Numbered from the stretch's first letter, positions 25,174 to 34,986 are shown. The stretch is 64,000 bases of DNA from Thiohalocapsa sp963695445 (GCA_963695445.1 CAVOGV010000055.1:1-64000); one strand, 5' to 3'. The notes: generated by a model not told the origin, from the sequence alone. Numbers and translations: made by a program.

Positions 25174-27084
25174 ATGAAGCCAATATTCGCACTCGCCTCC
25201 GGGCTCTTTCTCGCGCTGCCCTGGGCGCACGCCTCCGATTCCTCCGATGCCCCGCCACCAGCCGAGATCGACAAGACCAAGTATTCGCCCTACCCGCAAC
25301 AGGATTTCCCTGACCGGGTCTTCTTCGGCGACACCCATCTGCACACGTCCTACTCCGCCGATGCCGGCATGATCGGCAATACCCTGGGGCCTGAGGACGC
25401 TTATCGGTTTGCCCGCGGTGAGACGGTCACGTCGAGCACCGGTATACCAGCCAGGCTTTCGCGACCTCTCGATTTCCTGGTTGTCGCCGATCATGCGGAG
25501 AATCTCGGACTGGCGCCGGCGATCGCCGAGTCGAACCCGGAGCTGCTCGCCAACGACTGGGGACGGATGGTTCACGATCTGGTCAAGGAAGGCGACATCG
25601 ACTCGATTACCAAGGCATTCGATGCATGGCAGGTGGTCCTGGCTGATCTAGATGATCCGCTCAAGGAGCAGACGGCCCTCGCACAGACCATGTGGCAGCG
25701 CATCACCGAGGCGGCGGAGCAGTACAACGACCCCGGCCGATTCACCGCGTTCATCGGCTTCGAGTGGACCATGCAGGGAACGGCAACAACCTGCATCGCA
25801 ACGTCGTCTTCCGCGACGGCAAGGACAAGGCCGACCAGATCGTGCCGATCTCCCACTACGACACCGAGGATCCGGAGGAGCTCTGGGCGTGGATGGCGGA
25901 CTACGAGGAGAAGACCGGCGGGCGGCTGCTCGCGATCCCGCACAACGGCAACCTCTCGAACGGGCTGATGTTCGACGACGTGACCCTGACCGACAAGAAG
26001 CCGCTGGACCGCGACTACGCCGAGCGGCGCACGCGCTGGGAGCCGCTCTACGAGGTCACCCAGATGAAGGGCGACGGCGAGGCGCATCCCTTCCTGTCCG
26101 CCGAGGACGAGTTCGCCGACTTCGAGACCTGGGACAAGGCGAGCTTCGGGGCCGAGCCCAAGACCACGGACATGCTGCCGCGGGAGTACGCCCGCGAGGC
26201 CTACAAGCGCGGCCTCGCCTACGAGGCCAAACTCGGTGCCAACCCGTTCAAGTTCGGCATGATCGGCTCGACCGATTCCCACACCTCGCTCTCCACCGCC
26301 CAGGAGGACAACTTCTTCGGCAAGGTCGTCGCTGCTCGAACCGTCGGCCGATCCGATCCGCTTCGAGGAGGTCATCGCCGGTCGTCCGGCGCCGAAGGGC
26401 TCGCAGATGTTCGCCCGCGAGACCAGCGCCTCTGGCCTCGCCGCCGTCTGGGCGCGGGAGAACACCCGCGAGGCCCTGTGGGACGCCATGGCCCGCAAGG
26501 AGGTCTACGCCACCACCGGCACGCGCATCCGGGTGCGCGTGTTCGGCGGCTTCGACTTTGCGCCCGAGGACCTGCAGCGCTCCGACTTCGCCGCTAACGG
26601 CTATGGCAACGGCGTGCCCATGGGCGGCGACCTGACAGCCGCACCCGAGGGCAAGGCACCGGCCTTCCTGGTCCAGGCCCTGCGCGATCCCGACGGCGCC
26701 AATCTCGACCGCATCCAGGTCATCAAGGGCTGGCTCGACGCCGACGGCAAGCCCCAGGAGCGCATCTACGACATCGCCGTCTCCGACGGTCGCAGCATCG
26801 GCCCGGACGGGCGTTGCAAGGAGCCCGTCGGCAACACCGTGAACGTCGAGGAGGCCACCTACAGCAACGCCATCGGCGACGCGGTGCTCGGCGCCTACTG
26901 GCAAGACCCGGATTTCGACCCCGCCCAGCGGGCCTTCTATTACGTGCGGGTGCTGGAGATTCCGACCCCGCGCTGGACCACCTACGACGCCAAGTTCTTC
27001 GGCGTCAAGCGCCCGGAGGACGTGCCAGCTTCGATCCAGGAGCGGGCCTATACCTCGCCGATCTGGTATACGCCGGCCGGATGA
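25174..27084 (+). CDS. DUF3604 secreted protein, with two compensating frameshifts
   Basis: The start at 25174 (GAGG seven bases away) gives a signal peptide ending PWAHAS and the block FFGDTHLHTSYSADAG, a PHP-like metal site. Near 25780 the frame shifts at FIGFEWT; the next frame runs through LLAIPHNGNLSNG, IGSTDSHTSLSTAQ and DNFFGK, and a second shift near 26335 restores the first frame for SASGLAAVWARENTREA and the C-terminus SPIWYTPAG. All parts match one protein of about 636 residues, so either two sequencing errors or a recent pseudogene. DUF3604 proteins resemble PHP metallo-hydrolases and often flank sulfatases; substrate unknown. Confidence 0.8.
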
Positions 27085-27151
27085 GGTCGCCTTGCTTGCG
27101 GTGCCTGGTGCTGGCTGATCGACGAATCAACGACCAAACAAGGCTGACCCC

Positions 27152-28117
27152 ATGAAGACTCAGAGTCATCGCATCGGCCGCCTAGTGGCCGGTCTCGGCA
27201 TCATCGCCTGCCTCCTCATGCCCGCGGGGGCCACCGCCTCCGAGGGAGGCAGCGGACATTACCTACCCGGCGCGGTCGCCACCCTGATCGACCTCGCCCC
27301 GACCCAACCCGGTTGGGTGATCGAACCGATCTACCTGCACTACCAGGGCGACGTCGGGAGTTCCAAGGAGATACCGATCGCCGGGCTCGATGCCGTGGGG
27401 CTGAAGGCCACCACCGATGTCCTGCTGGCCGGCGGGTTCTACACCTTCAAACAGCCCGTTCTCGGCGCCTCCTACAGTGTCGGCGCCTTGCTGCCGTACG
27501 TCTGGCTGACGGTAGAGGGCAAGGTTGAGACCGTTCTCGGCGAGCGGCGCAAACGGGAATCGGTTTCGGGAATCGGCGATCTCACCCTTATCCCCGCGAT
27601 GTTGGGGTGGAAGAACGGCCCCTGGCAGTACGATCTGGCTCTGACGGTCTACGCACCGACCGGAGATTACCAGGTCGGCCGGCTGGCCAATCAAGGACTC
27701 AACTATTGGAGCTTCGACCCCTGGGCCGGGGTCTCCTACAACAATGCCAAGAATGGCTTCAATGCCGCCCTGCACGGAGGCATCGTCTTCAACACCGAGA
27801 ACCCCGACACCGACTACCGCAGCGGGGCCATGACGCACCTGGAAGGCAGCGTCCAACAACTCCTCCCGGTGGGACGCGGCTTCATGAGCATCGGTGCCGA
27901 GGCCTTCTGGCTGGAGCAGGTCACCGCCGACAGCGGGCAGCGCCCTATTCTCGGCGATTTCATGGGGCGCACCGCCGGGATCGGGCCAGTGCTCGGTTAC
28001 GTCCTGCCTATGGCTAAGCAGAACTTCGTCGCGGAGCTTCGATGGCTTCCGGAGCTGGAGACCAGGAACCGGCTCAGTGGCGACTACATCTGGCTGAAGG
28101 TCGTCTATCAATTCTGA
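27152..28117 (+). CDS. SphA-like outer-membrane channel (COG4313, phenol meta-pathway family)
   Basis: 321 residues with a signal peptide (IIACLLMPAGATAS) and a repeated alternating hydrophobic pattern ending in the aromatic KVVYQF, typical of outer-membrane beta-barrels. The blocks GIGDLTLIPAMLGW and YAPTGDYQVGRLANQGLNYW identify the family annotated as involved in phenol meta-cleavage pathways; members are porins for hydrophobic compounds. It follows the DUF3604 gene by 67 bases and may import the substrate of the sulfatase/DUF3604 pair. Confidence 0.85.
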   Translation: MKTQSHRIGRLVAGLGIIACLLMPAGATASEGGSGHYLPGAVATLIDLAPTQPGWVIEPIYLHYQGDVGSSKEIPIAGLDAVGLKATTDVLLAGGFYTFKQPVLGASYSVGALLPYVWLTVEGKVETVLGERRKRESVSGIGDLTLIPAMLGWKNGPWQYDLALTVYAPTGDYQVGRLANQGLNYWSFDPWAGVSYNNAKNGFNAALHGGIVFNTENPDTDYRSGAMTHLEGSVQQLLPVGRGFMSIGAEAFWLEQVTADSGQRPILGDFMGRTAGIGPVLGYVLPMAKQNFVAELRWLPELETRNRLSGDYIWLKVVYQF

Positions 28118-28163
28118 CGGGGGCTACAGCGATCGCAACTTCGAGAAGTACGCATGCAGGCCG

Positions 28164-28220
28164 GCGACGGTATAGGAGCGGGCCTGGTCGTCGCCGATCT
28201 GGTATGCGCCGGAAGGCTGA
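28164..28220 (+). pseudogene. C-terminal relic of a second DUF3604 gene
   Basis: The frame reads ATV, a TAG stop, then ERAWSSPIWYAPEG and a TGA stop. The intact neighbour ends ERAYTSPIWYTPAG, so 10 of 14 residues match at the very C-terminus. The TAG replaces the Gln codon expected before ERA. Only this end survives; the rest has been lost or replaced. A likely trace of tandem DUF3604 copies. Confidence 0.7.
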
Positions 28221-28280
28221 CGTGATCAACGGCGCGTTTCGGCCATCCAGGTTGCGATGAGGGGTGATCAGCGTAAACTT

Positions 28281-28299
28281 TCTCTTACTTAGTAAGAGA
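28281..28299. promoter_or_regulatory. Palindromic operator of the AbrB-type antitoxin
   Basis: TCTCTTAC, three bases, GTAAGAGA: an eight-base perfect inverted repeat nine bases before the antitoxin ATG. Such sites are bound by AbrB-fold antitoxins to repress their own operon. It overlaps the ribosome-binding region. Confidence 0.7.
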
Positions 28300-28307
28300 G
28301 TTAGACC

Positions 28308-28574
28308 ATGCCGATGTCCAGCGTCACCGTTTCCGACAAGGGCCAGGTAGTGATTCCTGTTGCCATCCGCCGCCGGCTGGGGATCAGCCCCGGCAGCAAG
28401 CTCGACTTCGAGTTGGACGGCGACAGCATCCGCATCCGGGTGTGCAAGTCCATTCCCCCGTCACGGGCGGAAGACGGCTACGGGCTGTTGCGCTGCGATC
28501 TCCCGGGAAGACGCCGGCTAGCGGATTTCGACGTCGCGGAGGCCATGCGGAAGCAGGACGATGATTGCCCTTGA
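28308..28574 (+). CDS. AbrB/MazE-type antitoxin (VapB)
   Basis: 88 residues with the swapped-hairpin DNA-binding motif VTVSDKGQVVIPVAIRRRLGISPGSKLDF, then a toxin-binding tail. Downstream, overlapping by 14 bases, only the first 23 codons of its PIN toxin remain, so the antitoxin is orphaned. It keeps an intact operator palindrome. Confidence 0.88.
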   Translation: MPMSSVTVSDKGQVVIPVAIRRRLGISPGSKLDFELDGDSIRIRVCKSIPPSRAEDGYGLLRCDLPGRRRLADFDVAEAMRKQDDDCP

Positions 28575-28632
28575 TACCAACATCCTGGCCCGCTTCTACG
28601 TCGATGATCCGGGCGACACGGAGGCGGCTTGA
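28561..28632 (+). pseudogene. Truncated PIN-domain toxin (VapC remnant)
   Basis: The reading MIALDTNILARFYVDDPGDT is the typical VapC beginning with the first catalytic Asp, but a TGA follows after 23 codons, and the sequence then joins the reversed antitoxin relic at 28648. The break coincides with that junction, so the toxin was probably cut by a rearrangement. Confidence 0.8.
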
Positions 28633-28647
28633 CCCTCAATTTTGGGC

Positions 28648-28905
28648 TCATGCCTCCCCGTCCGATTCGGCCAGCAGGGCATCGATGGAATAGTCTTTGA
28701 CGAAGTCCCCGCGCAGGGCCTGCACTCCGCGTTCGGCGAGGTGCGCTCGCAGGGCCGAAAGCTTGCTGTTGGGCTTATCCATCTGCCGGAGGGCATCACG
28801 GATGACTTCGCTCGCAGAGCGGTAGCGACCGCTCTCAACCTCGCGCTTGATGAAGGCTTCCAATGCTCACCCAGGCGCAGCCTCGTGTTTGCGATGCCCC
28901 GTGAC
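28648..28905 (-). pseudogene. ParD-like ribbon-helix-helix antitoxin, frameshifted
   Basis: One frame gives ANTRLRLGEHW (about 28897-28863) and the next gives EAFIKREVESGRYRSASEVIRDALRQ down to the stop at 28648. Together they spell a ParD antitoxin, separated by one missing base at the GEHW/EAFI junction. No ATG precedes ANTR. No toxin gene follows on that strand. A relic of a ParDE module opposite the VapBC relic. Confidence 0.7.
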
Positions 28906-29213
28906 TCGGCGCTCGTTTCTAACAAGTATGAATATCGGGGATGCCGCGCGCTCACGCCTCGGTCGAGTCTGATGTCTTCGCAGCGGAAACCGATCATTAC
29001 TGGACTCCGCCAGCAACAGTGCTGAGCCTTTGCCGCCGAAAGGTGCGGCAACAGATCCCCAATTGCCTCCGGCCTGGTGCTCACGCCGTGAATCGGGGGT
29101 AAGCTGTCATTGGAGTGCACGCGACACGAACCGATGCCCATCACGTATCTCATGGGTTGCGGCGAGATCAACCTCGGCTTCACTGCCGTTCGGCAATTTC
29201 CCTTGAGGGCTGT
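28906..29213. other. Intergenic region upstream of the Wadjet operon
   Basis: No gene is supported here. It probably contains the Wadjet promoter, but I cannot point to a clear -35/-10 pair. Confidence 0.4.
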
Positions 29214-30692
29214 ATGCACACCCCGTTCGACCGCCTCCCGGAGCGCCTCTTCTCGCCCCTGGCCGGCCCCAATCGGCGCATCTACGGGGCCTTGTTGCTG
29301 GACCTCTACCCGCTGTTTTTCGACCAGGTGCACACGGATGTCTTTCCATCGCGGGAGACGGTGCGGCACGAGATCGAGGAGCGGCTCGCGGTGCAGGCCG
29401 CGGTCTGGCAGCGAGAGGCGGACAGCGACGGCGTGCCCGAGCAAACGGAGCCGCCGCCGGATGTCACGCCAGCGGCTGCTGCCTATCGCCGCCTGCTGGA
29501 CGCCGGCTGGCTGGAGGAGGAGGTTGACGGCTACCGCACCCGGGTGACCGTGCCGCCGGCGGTGGGCCTGCTGTGGGCGGCGCTGGTGGAGATCGCCCGG
29601 CCCGACCGCGTGTTCTATGGCGGCATGGTCCTGTCCATCCACAATAATCTCCAACGCGCCTGGGAGGAGCCGGCGGAGCAGGTGTTGGCCCTGCGTCAGG
29701 CGGCGCGGGAGGCACAGCGTTTTCTGACCCACCTGAACACCATGATCTACGGGCTCAAGGGCCTGCTCGGCGAGATCGCCACGAGCCGCGACCATCGTGA
29801 CGTACTGAGTAGCTTCTTCGACGCCTTTGTCGAGCGCATCCTGGTGCAGGACTACAAGCGCTTGAAGACGCGCAATAACCCGTTCCGCTTCCGCCAGCAG
29901 ATCCTCCAGCGCACGCGGGAGCTGGAATACGACCCGGCCCGGCGCGCGGCCTTGCTGGAGGGCTTTCTCGCGCAGACCGGTGCCAGTGACCGCGAGCAGG
30001 CGCAGACGGCCATCGACGATGACATCCGCCGGCTGCGGCAGGTCTTCGAGCAGCTCGACGGCCATCTGGCGCGCGTGGACCGCTATCGTGAGCGCTTGGA
30101 GCGACGCGTCGCCGACACCGTGCGCTACCTGGACCACGGTCGCCCCGGCCAGGCGGCAAGGATGGCCGAGCTGCTGCAGCAGTTGGGGCCGGTGCTGGCC
30201 GGGCTCGACGACGGCGCCGACGCGTCGCTGCCGCTGCCCATGCTCACGCTGCGGCCGCTGGCAGCCCACGGCCTCCGGGAGCCGGCCCGCCAGCGCACCC
30301 CGCCGCCGCCGCGCCCCCTGCGCAGTCGGCCCCTAGACCCGGCCGCCCGTGCACGGCAGCAGGCGTTGCGCGCCTATCTGGACCGCCGCCGCATCGACCC
30401 AAAGCGTATTGGCCGCTACCTGGAGGCCCAGCTCGGCGAGCGCCCCAGTCTGCACGGCACGGAACTGCGCATCGACGGCGTCGAGGACTTCATCGCCTTC
30501 ACCCATTGCCGGCACCTGGCGTACCTCCCCGGCGGCGATGCGCTGCGGCGTGTATTCCAGATCGAGCACCCGCCCGGCGAGATCGACAATGCCTGGGTGC
30601 GCTGTCCAGCCTTCACCGTGCATCGGCGCACCGGCGGCACGGTACAGGCCGATCCGCCCGGCGGCCCGGGAGGCCCATCTGATGCTCCGTGA
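29214..30692 (+). CDS. jetA: Wadjet anti-plasmid system protein JetA
   Basis: 492 residues from the ATG at 29214 (GAGGG just upstream); the frame opens earlier at 29115 without family similarity. It starts FDRLPERLFSPLAGPNRRIYGALLLDLYPLFF, the hallmark of the JetA family found in type II-like Wadjet systems (MukF/MksF-like kleisin subunit). The middle is helical and the winged-helix C-terminus ends in a Pro/Arg-rich linker and DGVEDFIAFTHCRHLAYL. JetA bridges the SMC-like JetC dimer. It overlaps jetB by 11 bases. The subtype is judged from this motif only. Confidence 0.9.
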   Translation: MHTPFDRLPERLFSPLAGPNRRIYGALLLDLYPLFFDQVHTDVFPSRETVRHEIEERLAVQAAVWQREADSDGVPEQTEPPPDVTPAAAAYRRLLDAGWLEEEVDGYRTRVTVPPAVGLLWAALVEIARPDRVFYGGMVLSIHNNLQRAWEEPAEQVLALRQAAREAQRFLTHLNTMIYGLKGLLGEIATSRDHRDVLSSFFDAFVERILVQDYKRLKTRNNPFRFRQQILQRTRELEYDPARRAALLEGFLAQTGASDREQAQTAIDDDIRRLRQVFEQLDGHLARVDRYRERLERRVADTVRYLDHGRPGQAARMAELLQQLGPVLAGLDDGADASLPLPMLTLRPLAAHGLREPARQRTPPPPRPLRSRPLDPAARARQQALRAYLDRRRIDPKRIGRYLEAQLGERPSLHGTELRIDGVEDFIAFTHCRHLAYLPGGDALRRVFQIEHPPGEIDNAWVRCPAFTVHRRTGGTVQADPPGGPGGPSDAP

Positions 30693-31380
30693 TCTGCGGC
30701 AGGTTTGCGAGCGCGACGAGTCCGGCGAACCCGACGATTTCCGCGCCGCCGCCCGCGCCTTGCTGACCCACCAGTTCCTCCTGCTGGAGCGGCCCCGCGA
30801 CCGCGCCGTCTACCGGCTGGTGGCCAACCAGTTCGACTACTTCACCGACCTGCTCGACGCGCTCGGTTGGACGCTGCACCGCGACGACCAACTCGGCATC
30901 ATCGGCGTGCTGCCGCTGGAGACCGAGGCCTATGCCCGGCTGCGCCTCACCGACACCCTGGTGCTGCTGTGCCTGCGCCTGCTCTACGAGGAAGGCGTCG
31001 AGCGCTTCGAGGTCCGTGACGGCGCCGTCTACACCGCCACCGAGACCTTGCTCGGGCGCTATGAGACCCTGCTCAAGCGACCTCGCCCGAGACGACCGGA
31101 GCTGATGGACATCCTGGCCCGCCTGCGCCGCCACGCCCTGATCGAGATCGGCGACGACGACGAGACCGGGCTGCCGATGCTGCGCATTCTGCCCACCATT
31201 CGCCTAGTCACCGGGGGGCGCGTGCAAGAACGTATCCGCGCCTTCATCGAAGCGGCAGCACCCGGAGACGACGCCGAAGACGGCGACGATGACAACGACG
31301 AGGACAACGACGAGGGCAGCGGCGAGGGCGACGGCGAGGACGACGGCGAGGACGGCGGCGAGGGCGACGACACACCGTGA
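30682..31380 (+). CDS. jetB: Wadjet protein JetB (DUF4194)
   Basis: 232 residues from ATG 30682 with GGGAGG eight bases upstream; the MukE/KITE-like subunit. DFRAAARALLTHQFLLLERPRDRAVYRLVANQFDYFTDLLDALGW is the DUF4194 core. After residue 195 it ends in a run of about 35 acidic and glycine residues (GDDAEDGDDD, then GEGDGEDDGEDGG), encoded by a GAC/GGC/GAG repeat at 31258-31377. Such a tail is not part of the family core and may vary. It overlaps jetC by four bases (GTGA). Confidence 0.92.
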   Translation: MLRDLRQVCERDESGEPDDFRAAARALLTHQFLLLERPRDRAVYRLVANQFDYFTDLLDALGWTLHRDDQLGIIGVLPLETEAYARLRLTDTLVLLCLRLLYEEGVERFEVRDGAVYTATETLLGRYETLLKRPRPRRPELMDILARLRRHALIEIGDDDETGLPMLRILPTIRLVTGGRVQERIRAFIEAAAPGDDAEDGDDDNDEDNDEGSGEGDGEDDGEDGGEGDDTP

Positions 31381-34300
31381 AACGCCTCGTCCGCCTGCTG
31401 CTGATCAATTGGTACCGCGTCGAGCAGGCCAGCATCGCCATCGACGGCCACACCGCGGTGATCGGCCCCAACGCCTCGGGCAAGTCGTCGCTGCTGGACG
31501 CCGTCCAGGCCGTGCTGGTGGGCGCCGATAAGCGCTGGTGGCAGCCCAACGCCAGCGCCGGCGAGAAGAGCACCCGCAGCCTGCGCGACTACTGCCTCGG
31601 GGTCGTCCGCGACCCCGACAGCGCCGACCTGTCGGCGGCGTTTCGGCCACGCGAGCAGGCGCTGACCTACCTGGCGCTGGTCTTCCACGACACCGACGGG
31701 GGCGGGCCGGTCAGCATCGGCCTGGCGCTGCATGCGAGACTCGACGAGTCGCAGGAATCCATCGACGGGCGCTTCATCGCCGACGGGCTGGACCTGATAC
31801 TGCCGGACCTGGTGGACCGCACCGAGTCGGGCAGCCAGCCGAAGCCCTGGAAGCGGCTGCGCGAGGAGCTGCGCGGGCGCATCGGTGAGTGCATGCGGGT
31901 CTACGCGCAGTCCGGCGAGTACCAGCGCAACCTCTGCGCCGTGCTCTCGGATGGTCGCCGCTACCTGGACGAGCGCCGCTGGCTCCGGGCGCTGCGCAAC
32001 GCCATCACCTTCGCCCCGATTCGCAACGTCTCGGACTTTGTGCGCGAGTACGTGTTGGAGCGCCGCCCCATTGAGGTCCGCGCGCTGCAGCAGGCGTTGC
32101 AGAACTATCGCGATATCCAGGGCCGCACCCGCGAGGCGCGCCAGCGCGAAGAGGCTCTGGCGGCGATGGACAAGGACCACCGCCGTGCGGAGCAGGCCGA
32201 GCGGCTCGCGCTGGCCTTCCGCTGGGTCGCCGCCGAGGCGAGCTTCAATGCGCTGGAGGCCGAGGCCGCTCCGCTGCGCGACGCCTTGGCGGCGCTTGCC
32301 AAGTCCATCGCCGAACTCACCGAACGCATCGGCGTGCTGGCGCAGCAATGGCAGGCCGCCGACACCGCCCTGGAAGAGGCAAACCGACGCCTCGCCGCCA
32401 CCGACGTCGAACAGCAGCGCGCGCGTATCAAGGCTCAGCGCCAGACCGCCGTGCAGGATCTGGCCCGCATCGAACAGGCCATCGACGGCGCCCGCCGCGG
32501 GTTCGGCAAGGCCCATGCATTGCTCGACCGGGCGCAGGAACTGGACGACCCGCCCTTGGTTGCCGCACTTGAGTCCCTGGCTCGGCAATTGCCAGGGGCC
32601 GACGAGCTGCTGGCCGCCACCTGGCCGATGGCGCCGGCGGACGTCATGACGGCCGTGCGTCCTTTGCAGCCGCTGCTGGACCAGGCGATGGAGCGGCTGC
32701 GCGAACGCCTTGAATCTCTGGTGGTGGAAGAGGCCGAACTGCGCCGAGCGCTGGAGACGCTGAAGGCCGGCATCGATCGCCTGGAGCAGGGTGCGAGCGA
32801 CCTCAGGCCCGCAACCGAGCGCCTCATCGGCCTGCTGGCCGAGCACGGCATCCACGCCGTACCCCTCTGCGATCGGCTTGAGGTGGACGACGAGCACTGG
32901 CGCGACGCCCTGGAGGCCTTCCTCGGCGGCCTGCGCGAGGCGCTGTTGGTCGCGCCCGAGCAAGTGCGCGAGGCCATCCGGCTCTATCGCGTCGAGGGCC
33001 GGCGGCTCGGCATCCATGGCAGCCGCGTCATCAACACGCTGAAGACCGACGACTGGCTCCACCGCCGCGAGCCCGGCAGCCTGGCCGAGGTCGCCCGCAG
33101 CGACGACCGGCACGCGCTGGCCTATCTGAATCGCCGGGCCGGGAACCTGCTGCGGGTCGAGACCGAGGACGAACTGCTGCGTCACGACCGTGCCATTACC
33201 GCCGACGGCATGCTCGCCAGTGGCGGTTCCGTGCAGCGGCTGCGCCCGGAGGAGCCGATGCTCGGGCGCGACGCCCGCGCCCGCCGCTTGGAACAGTTGA
33301 AACAGCGCTTCGCGACCGACAGCAAGGCGCACTACGACAAGCAGCAACGCAAACAGGCCGTGCAGCAGCTGCGCGAGCAGCAGGTACAGCCCCTGGCACA
33401 GCACCTGGACGCCTTCCCGGACCTGGTCGCGCTCGCGGCACATCGGGGCGAACGACAAGTCACCCTTGAGCAACTCGCCGCGGAGGAGCAGGCCCTGCTG
33501 GACGACACCGAGTACCAGCGCCTAAAACAAGCGGTCGCCGACAAACGCGCCGACCGCGAGCGCCTGCGGGCCGCGCAGGAGCAGGCCAAGACCCAGCGCA
33601 GCGAGGGCGAGAAGCACCAGCAGAAGATGCAGATTGAAGCCGACCGGCTCGCCGCGCAGACAGACGCCGCGGCACAACAACGCAGCGCACTCCAGCAGAC
33701 CGACGTCTTCGACGCCCAACTTGCCGCCGAGCGACTGGAACGGCTCCAGGCGCAGGCGCTGTTCCAGGACGAAGACGCCGGCGCCTGGCGCGCACTGGGC
33801 GATGAGGCCCAGCGCCGCGCCGGCATTCAGCAAAGCACCGCCAACAAGGCCCGCGAGCGCGCCCGCGATGCCCTGAACGAGTACCTGCATCGCTGGTCCG
33901 CCGAGGAGCGCCCGGCCGTGCTCGGCGGCGACGACCATCCGGCCCGGTCCGCCTGGGTCATGGCCGAACTCACGCGCGTGCGCGACACCCAATTGGCGCG
34001 CTACGAGACCGAGGCCGAGAACGCCCTGCGCGAGGCGGAATTCGCCTTCCGCGCGGACTTCGTCGGCAAGCTCCAAGAAGGCTTTGTCGTGCTCGACGAG
34101 CAGCTCAAGGAGCTGAACCGCAATCTGAGAAATCGCCCCTTCCACGGCCAGTATTATCATTTCACCAAGCAGCCGGAGCCGGACCTAAAGCAGGTGCTCG
34201 CCTGGGTGCAGGACTGGACCCCGGAGCAAGGCGGCGACGTCGGCGGCCTGTTCGATTCCGCCAGCGACCCGAGCCACCCACACCGCGAGGCCATCGCCCA

Positions 34301-34955
34301 GGTGCGCGGCCTGCTGATGGAGGCCGGCGGCGGTGAGTCCGCCGCCGCGAGGGGGCAGTTCGGCCGAGCTCCGGTCGGCGCAGCCCCGGCCGGCACGAGC
34401 ACCGAGCGCCCCGGCAACGCGAGCCGAGACGGGCACGAGCACCTGTCGGACTACCGCCGTTACTTCCACTTCGACGTGCGCATGAGCGACCGCCGCGACG
34501 GCGGCGGCAACCCGGAGCTGTTGTCGCGGCGGCTCGGCAAGGGCTCCGGCGGCGAGCACCAATCGCCCTTCTATGTCGCCATCGGCGCCGCGCTGGCCGC
34601 CGCCTACCGCATCGAGCGCGACGAGACCGGCGGGCTGCGCGGCGGCATGGCGCTTGCCATCTTCGACGAGGCCTTCTCCAAGCTCGACGTGCAAAACAGC
34701 GCCAGTGCCCTCGGCTTCCTCGACGGCCTGGGTCTCCAGGTGCTGCTGGCCGCCCCAGACGAGAAGTACGGCCAGATCGCCGAGCACGTGGACAGCATCG
34801 TCAACGTCTACCGCGACGGCGGCGACGTGCACATCGACACCGAGCGCATCAAGCCCGAGGCGCGCCGCGCCCTGGCCGCCGACAACCCGCTGCGCGCCGA
34901 CGCCGCGTCTTCGAACGACGACCGGCCGGACGACAATGGTCGGGCCGAGGACTGA
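31377..34955 (+). CDS. jetC: Wadjet SMC-like ATPase JetC
   Basis: 1192 residues starting with GTG. An SMC/MukB-type ATPase: Walker A GPNASGKSS (residues 30-38), long Ala/Arg/Gln coiled-coil arms (about 240-480 and 640-920), a hinge-like middle with DRLEVDDEHWRDALEAFLGG, the signature KGSGGEHQSP and Walker B LAIFDEAFSKLD (about 1093-1104). JetC extrudes DNA loops and, with JetD, cuts small closed circular plasmids. The head includes a short low-complexity insert (ARGQFGRAPVGAAPAG) near 1000. Complete, with no frameshift. Confidence 0.95.
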   Translation: MKRLVRLLLINWYRVEQASIAIDGHTAVIGPNASGKSSLLDAVQAVLVGADKRWWQPNASAGEKSTRSLRDYCLGVVRDPDSADLSAAFRPREQALTYLALVFHDTDGGGPVSIGLALHARLDESQESIDGRFIADGLDLILPDLVDRTESGSQPKPWKRLREELRGRIGECMRVYAQSGEYQRNLCAVLSDGRRYLDERRWLRALRNAITFAPIRNVSDFVREYVLERRPIEVRALQQALQNYRDIQGRTREARQREEALAAMDKDHRRAEQAERLALAFRWVAAEASFNALEAEAAPLRDALAALAKSIAELTERIGVLAQQWQAADTALEEANRRLAATDVEQQRARIKAQRQTAVQDLARIEQAIDGARRGFGKAHALLDRAQELDDPPLVAALESLARQLPGADELLAATWPMAPADVMTAVRPLQPLLDQAMERLRERLESLVVEEAELRRALETLKAGIDRLEQGASDLRPATERLIGLLAEHGIHAVPLCDRLEVDDEHWRDALEAFLGGLREALLVAPEQVREAIRLYRVEGRRLGIHGSRVINTLKTDDWLHRREPGSLAEVARSDDRHALAYLNRRAGNLLRVETEDELLRHDRAITADGMLASGGSVQRLRPEEPMLGRDARARRLEQLKQRFATDSKAHYDKQQRKQAVQQLREQQVQPLAQHLDAFPDLVALAAHRGERQVTLEQLAAEEQALLDDTEYQRLKQAVADKRADRERLRAAQEQAKTQRSEGEKHQQKMQIEADRLAAQTDAAAQQRSALQQTDVFDAQLAAERLERLQAQALFQDEDAGAWRALGDEAQRRAGIQQSTANKARERARDALNEYLHRWSAEERPAVLGGDDHPARSAWVMAELTRVRDTQLARYETEAENALREAEFAFRADFVGKLQEGFVVLDEQLKELNRNLRNRPFHGQYYHFTKQPEPDLKQVLAWVQDWTPEQGGDVGGLFDSASDPSHPHREAIAQVRGLLMEAGGGESAAARGQFGRAPVGAAPAGTSTERPGNASRDGHEHLSDYRRYFHFDVRMSDRRDGGGNPELLSRRLGKGSGGEHQSPFYVAIGAALAAAYRIERDETGGLRGGMALAIFDEAFSKLDVQNSASALGFLDGLGLQVLLAAPDEKYGQIAEHVDSIVNVYRDGGDVHIDTERIKPEARRALAADNPLRADAASSNDDRPDDNGRAED

Positions 34956-34986
34956 TCCCCTATTTGCCGAGCAAGCAGGCCGTAGC

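Noticed and set aside
28596..30269. Open frame of 557 codons on the minus strand
   Set aside because: Antisense to jetA; only its last part contains real but frameshifted ParD sequence, reported separately.
31059..33473. Open frame of 804 codons on the minus strand opposite jetC
   Set aside because: Antisense to a clear SMC-like gene; long antisense frames are expected in GC-rich DNA, and its sequence is Val/Gln/Arg-rich with no recognisable domain.
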